Below, piece after piece: positions 60,603 through 64,000 of a DNA stretch of 64,000 nucleotides (positions are counted from its first letter, which is position 1; every line of letters begins with the position of its first letter). Location: positions 12,086,491 to 12,150,490 of the forward strand of contig NC_051092.1 in NCBI RefSeq assembly GCF_901709675.1, in the 5' to 3' direction. The notes beneath the pieces were generated by a model. It was not told the origin of the DNA. It saw only the letters and a program-made list of their open reading frames with translations, and ran no database searches. The translations under genes were made by a program, and so were the position numbers. Source of the stretch: Syngnathus acus (lineage: Eukaryota; Chordata; Actinopteri; Syngnathiformes; Syngnathidae).

Positions 60603-63600
60603 AGGGAGCGGGGGAGGGAAGAAGACATGGAGAAAAGAAGAGATGGAGGGATGGATAGTGTTTATCTGCTCAGAAATAAGTTCAAGGTGCACCTCACTTT
60701 TCCAATACTTTTGGGAGGGAAACAGCACGCGTTCAGATGTAATAAAAGGTAATACATGGTAAATGCAGTTGCACATATCACCAGCACTAAGTGCAGCAAT
60801 TATCCTCTGCAAAAGCAAGAAAAGCATATCTTAGAGCTGCTGTACCACGAGGGAATCCACATATAATATGCAATCGTATGCATGAATGAAGCCATGATAT
60901 GTTCTTTTATTGTGTTTACTCTAATGATTATACGTAAAAGGAAACAAACACAAACAATAACGGCACATCTGTAATTCAAAAGATTGTCATAAAGGTTTGC
61001 TGCAAACAGTTAGTTCCCGGCATGGACCTTTTGCTTCTTACTGGATGCTTTCCAGAAGCCTACCTGGGGAATGTTCAATTTTCTGTAGACTCACTATCGT
61101 TATGTACATATCAAGCGATTACAACCCACATGCAGCCAATTGAATTGAAATCACATACAAGATCGCAGTTTTGCATACATGGAAAATGTCTTTGAGCTTT
61201 GAGTTCAGGTCGTGGAAAATGGGAGAAAAAAAACAAGAAATGCCTTTTTATTTTGTTCAGTCTCAAAAAGTAATGACACCGCTTCGCTCTGGCTTCTAAC
61301 ATGTCCTACTGTGTCCTGCTTTGTCCGTGGTGTGTTAAGTGGACGAAATATCCGGGCCACCTTTGAATTTCTTCACTGTAGAGAGGATGTTGTGTCCTCT
61401 ATGCTACAGACTATTTGTCTCCCCAAAACACAACTGAAAGAAGTGAGAGAAAACTGCCAGCTTGAAACCCGCCCGCCTCCATTCATCGTGCTCAATATAG
61501 TGTGTGTTTTTTCTTCCTCTACTCCTACTCTCTGGATTGATTGCTTGTGTACTGTAACTCCACTTCACCTTTGTAGGTTCTCCACTAAATGGGTTTTCCC
61601 ATTTAGAGGGAAGTTGTTAGATTTGAGTGGAGGGACCTCGGGAGTTGAACGTCCTTGAGGTCTTACTTGCTGTGGCGTTTGCTTTGTCTTTGGCTTTTTC
61701 TACTTAAGAAAAGGGAGAGTTAGTGTATATACAGTATATTATATTTCCTTGTGTTGCTGTCCTATTCTAACACTTTCTAGTTCCGTTTTTCTACAATTTT
61801 CGACTGAAATCCAATGAACCCTGTTTTGAGAACATTAGTTACAATGCTTTACTATGACACCACAGCCCATATAAAATATCCAGTCATGGGGTGTTTTAGT
61901 GAGAACTCTTATTTTCTATTGAGCTCTTGACTTGACCAATTTGGAATGAGGATCAACAAGTGAGTTTGAACTCTTCATACTCAAAATTAATCTCTATAAT
62001 TTTCTTTTACTTTCACATTTTAATCCCAAAATTATTATACACTTTAGTTTTTTTCCATTTTCTTTAAATCATTTGTACATTAATGTAGCACAAGAAAAAA
62101 AGGATACTACAGCATCAACGTATTAGATTCATGATAAACCTTTTATTAATTGTTTCGGTAATCCCCACTGTACTTGATTTAGGGCATACATTTTGGATTG
62201 GGTCCTAATTTAATACATTTGTTAGGCTCTGTACAATAGAAATATGCGATTGTTTTTTATTAATGAAGACCAATATACTGCAAATGCTGCCTGAATCCGC
62301 TTAAAAGCCTGAGGTGTGTACGACTGCCGACGCAAAATGTTGATTTAATGAGTTGTATCTTAGAACACGCACGAGTCCAATTATAAGATCAGTAAAACCA
62401 AAACGCTACCAATGACTTCTTCGTATAATTGCACTATGCTAGGATCGCTCTTGTATTTCATTAATGTAATAAAGCTGTCATGTCATTCCGGGGCTAGTAT
62501 AATGTATTCTTTGCTCCTGAGAAGGGGGTTGATGGGGGGAACTCGTCCATTATGCACAAGCACCACCACTGCTGAAGCTTACCAGCAGCCATACACTTTT
62601 AATTGCGTGCGACCAAGCAGCAACTACAAGCCTTAACATGAGGGGAGTCATACATCCTTGCATCTCCGGAATTGCTGTTTTTCAGGAACTTCCAAAAAAA
62701 CAAAAAAAAAAAACATTTTCCTTGAGTTACTTCATACTGAGTATTTCTCAGACTTTCAATCTTGAGGCGACGTAATGCCGAATGGCTCCTCCAGTGCAAG
62801 GAAGAGATGGACTTTTATGCCACATTTCAGACAGTTCAAGGGTCAAAGAGAGGTGATACATTTGTTCTCAAGTTATTTTCAATAAGGCAAAAATTTGACA
62901 ATCAAGCAAAAAACAGTGATGGTATTTGGATATACAGAATTGTCTCCTTGCTGGCAAGTTTTTATGAAATTGTATCTCTCATTACACCCGTCAAAATCTT
63001 TAAGTCTCCCTAAACATATTTTTGATACTGATTTCAAAAATGTCTATTTTCCCTCGCACATAATATTTTTTTTTGTTTGTTTGAGCTGAAAAATCTGGCC
63101 AATACGAATTTTATCGTTCATTGTCATTTATAGCTATGACGTTTAAGAAAAAAAATCCACCTGTTGGTGAGCCTAACAATTTATCAACTTTACTAAATAT
63201 TATCATACACATTATAGTTGTCTGCATCAAGTCATGTGATTTAGGTCTTCTGCCTCTGCTATGCATAGGAAACATATGCAGTTATTACCTTGGCCTAATA
63301 AATGAGAACAGAAACACATCCAACCACAAAGAACAAATGGTCGTATTGATCTGACACACTAAAGTCCACACTTTTGCGCAGACAAATGCCCGGAATGCAT
63401 CCCCCTAGCCATCAAACACTTGGGCTGGTTCAAAGCGGGCCGGTTGTGTCAGGTCATCGTTTAGCCGCAAAATTTACATCTAAAGGGATATCACGGGATA
63501 TCAGCATTTCCTTTCATCACATGCTGTAAGATTGCTTGCCAGAAAAAAAAAACGTTCAAAGCAACATTTCCCATTGAGATCAATTATATTCGGAATGATC

Positions 63601-64000
63601 CAAGACGTTGGCATCGTGAAACCTTTGTTAAATGCAAGTAACAGAAGTTAACCAGTCCAATCTAGCACAGCATAATAAGTATGTAAAAAAAAAAAAGGAA
63701 AGTGTTCTAGTAATCTTTTGAATCTCCTTACTCTAACAACTCGCATAATCAAACTATAGTACAGGTGACAATTATGCTGGGCTGTGACCAGTCCGATGCA
63801 AACAAGTAAATTTAAATCGCTTGAACTTCTAATCTACTATTCCTTCAAACTCTCCACACTTCACTTTTTCCCAAAAGATTTTCCACAAAATCCTCTTAAT
63901 ACACACTTACCGACTTGCTCTGTGCATCAAATTGTACTGTTTAAAATGTATAATTTTATTCATAACATTTTTACCGTATTTCACAAATTTACGTATTTTA
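60603..64000. other. Non-coding, nothing recognised
   Basis: AT-rich unique sequence with short A runs (62698-62713, 63541-63551, 63686-63697). No exon, repeat family or RNA gene recognised. Confidence 0.4.

Noticed and set aside
61212-61658. 148-codon ATG frame on the plus strand
   Set aside because: No recognisable domain, scattered cysteines, AT-rich context; probably chance.

Overview
The window looks like part of a teleost fish genome. The evidence is one vertebrate neuronal cell-adhesion gene with typical fish features (a short intron in the 5' UTR), many fish-type SINE and LINE tails, hAT and Tc1/pogo MITEs, and very long microsatellites such as (GT)n, (GATA)n, (GATG)n and (GACT)n. 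Which fish it is cannot be read from the sequence.

The only confident protein gene is LRRC4 (NGL-2, netrin-G2 ligand) on the minus strand at 4409-6397. It is a complete single-exon CDS of 662 residues: signal peptide, LRR-NT, LRRs, LRR-CT, Ig domain, transmembrane helix and a C-terminal PDZ ligand (ETQI). Its 5' UTR shows a good minus-strand splice donor at 6640/6641 and an acceptor at 6519, giving a 122-bp intron, with two more strong donors farther upstream. The GA/CT-rich and CpG-containing stretch 6.9-8.5 kb is the likely promoter side. In mammals LRRC4 lies inside an intron of SND1; I looked for SND1-like exons by eye and recognised none.

The other ~57 kb is mostly non-coding, with scattered repeats. 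Region by region: 8.8-9.4 kb SINE pieces; 14.7 kb a clean hAT MITE; 18.8 kb an exon-like segment of unknown origin; 21.2-23 kb LINE remnants; 26.8-29.6 kb SINE, LINE and pogo-like pieces; 32.7-35.3 kb a dense transposon island; 36.8-37.1 kb a decaying GACT satellite; 45 kb a (GT)n tract abutting a TA-flanked MITE; 47.5-49.7 kb an unusual block of inverted duplicates, microsatellites and a candidate small secreted-protein gene; 50.6-51.2 kb a MITE end and a tRNA-headed SINE; 55-56.1 kb long (GT)n, a 103-bp tandem duplication and a SINE ending in (ATGG)n.

Two items stand out. First, 33253-34651 is a near-perfect giant palindrome: two 651-bp arms around a 97-bp CpG-rich spacer with a consensus CRE (TGACGTCA) at the centre of an inner 30-bp palindrome, all nested between 27-bp terminal inverted repeats (33039-34938). 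Second, 48917-49514 reads as a compact four-exon gene (TATA box, tiny non-coding exon, signal-peptide exon starting exactly at the acceptor, then two phase-compatible exons) for an 85-residue secreted protein of no family I recognise. A 73-bp sequence right after its stop codon recurs inverted about 2 kb upstream.
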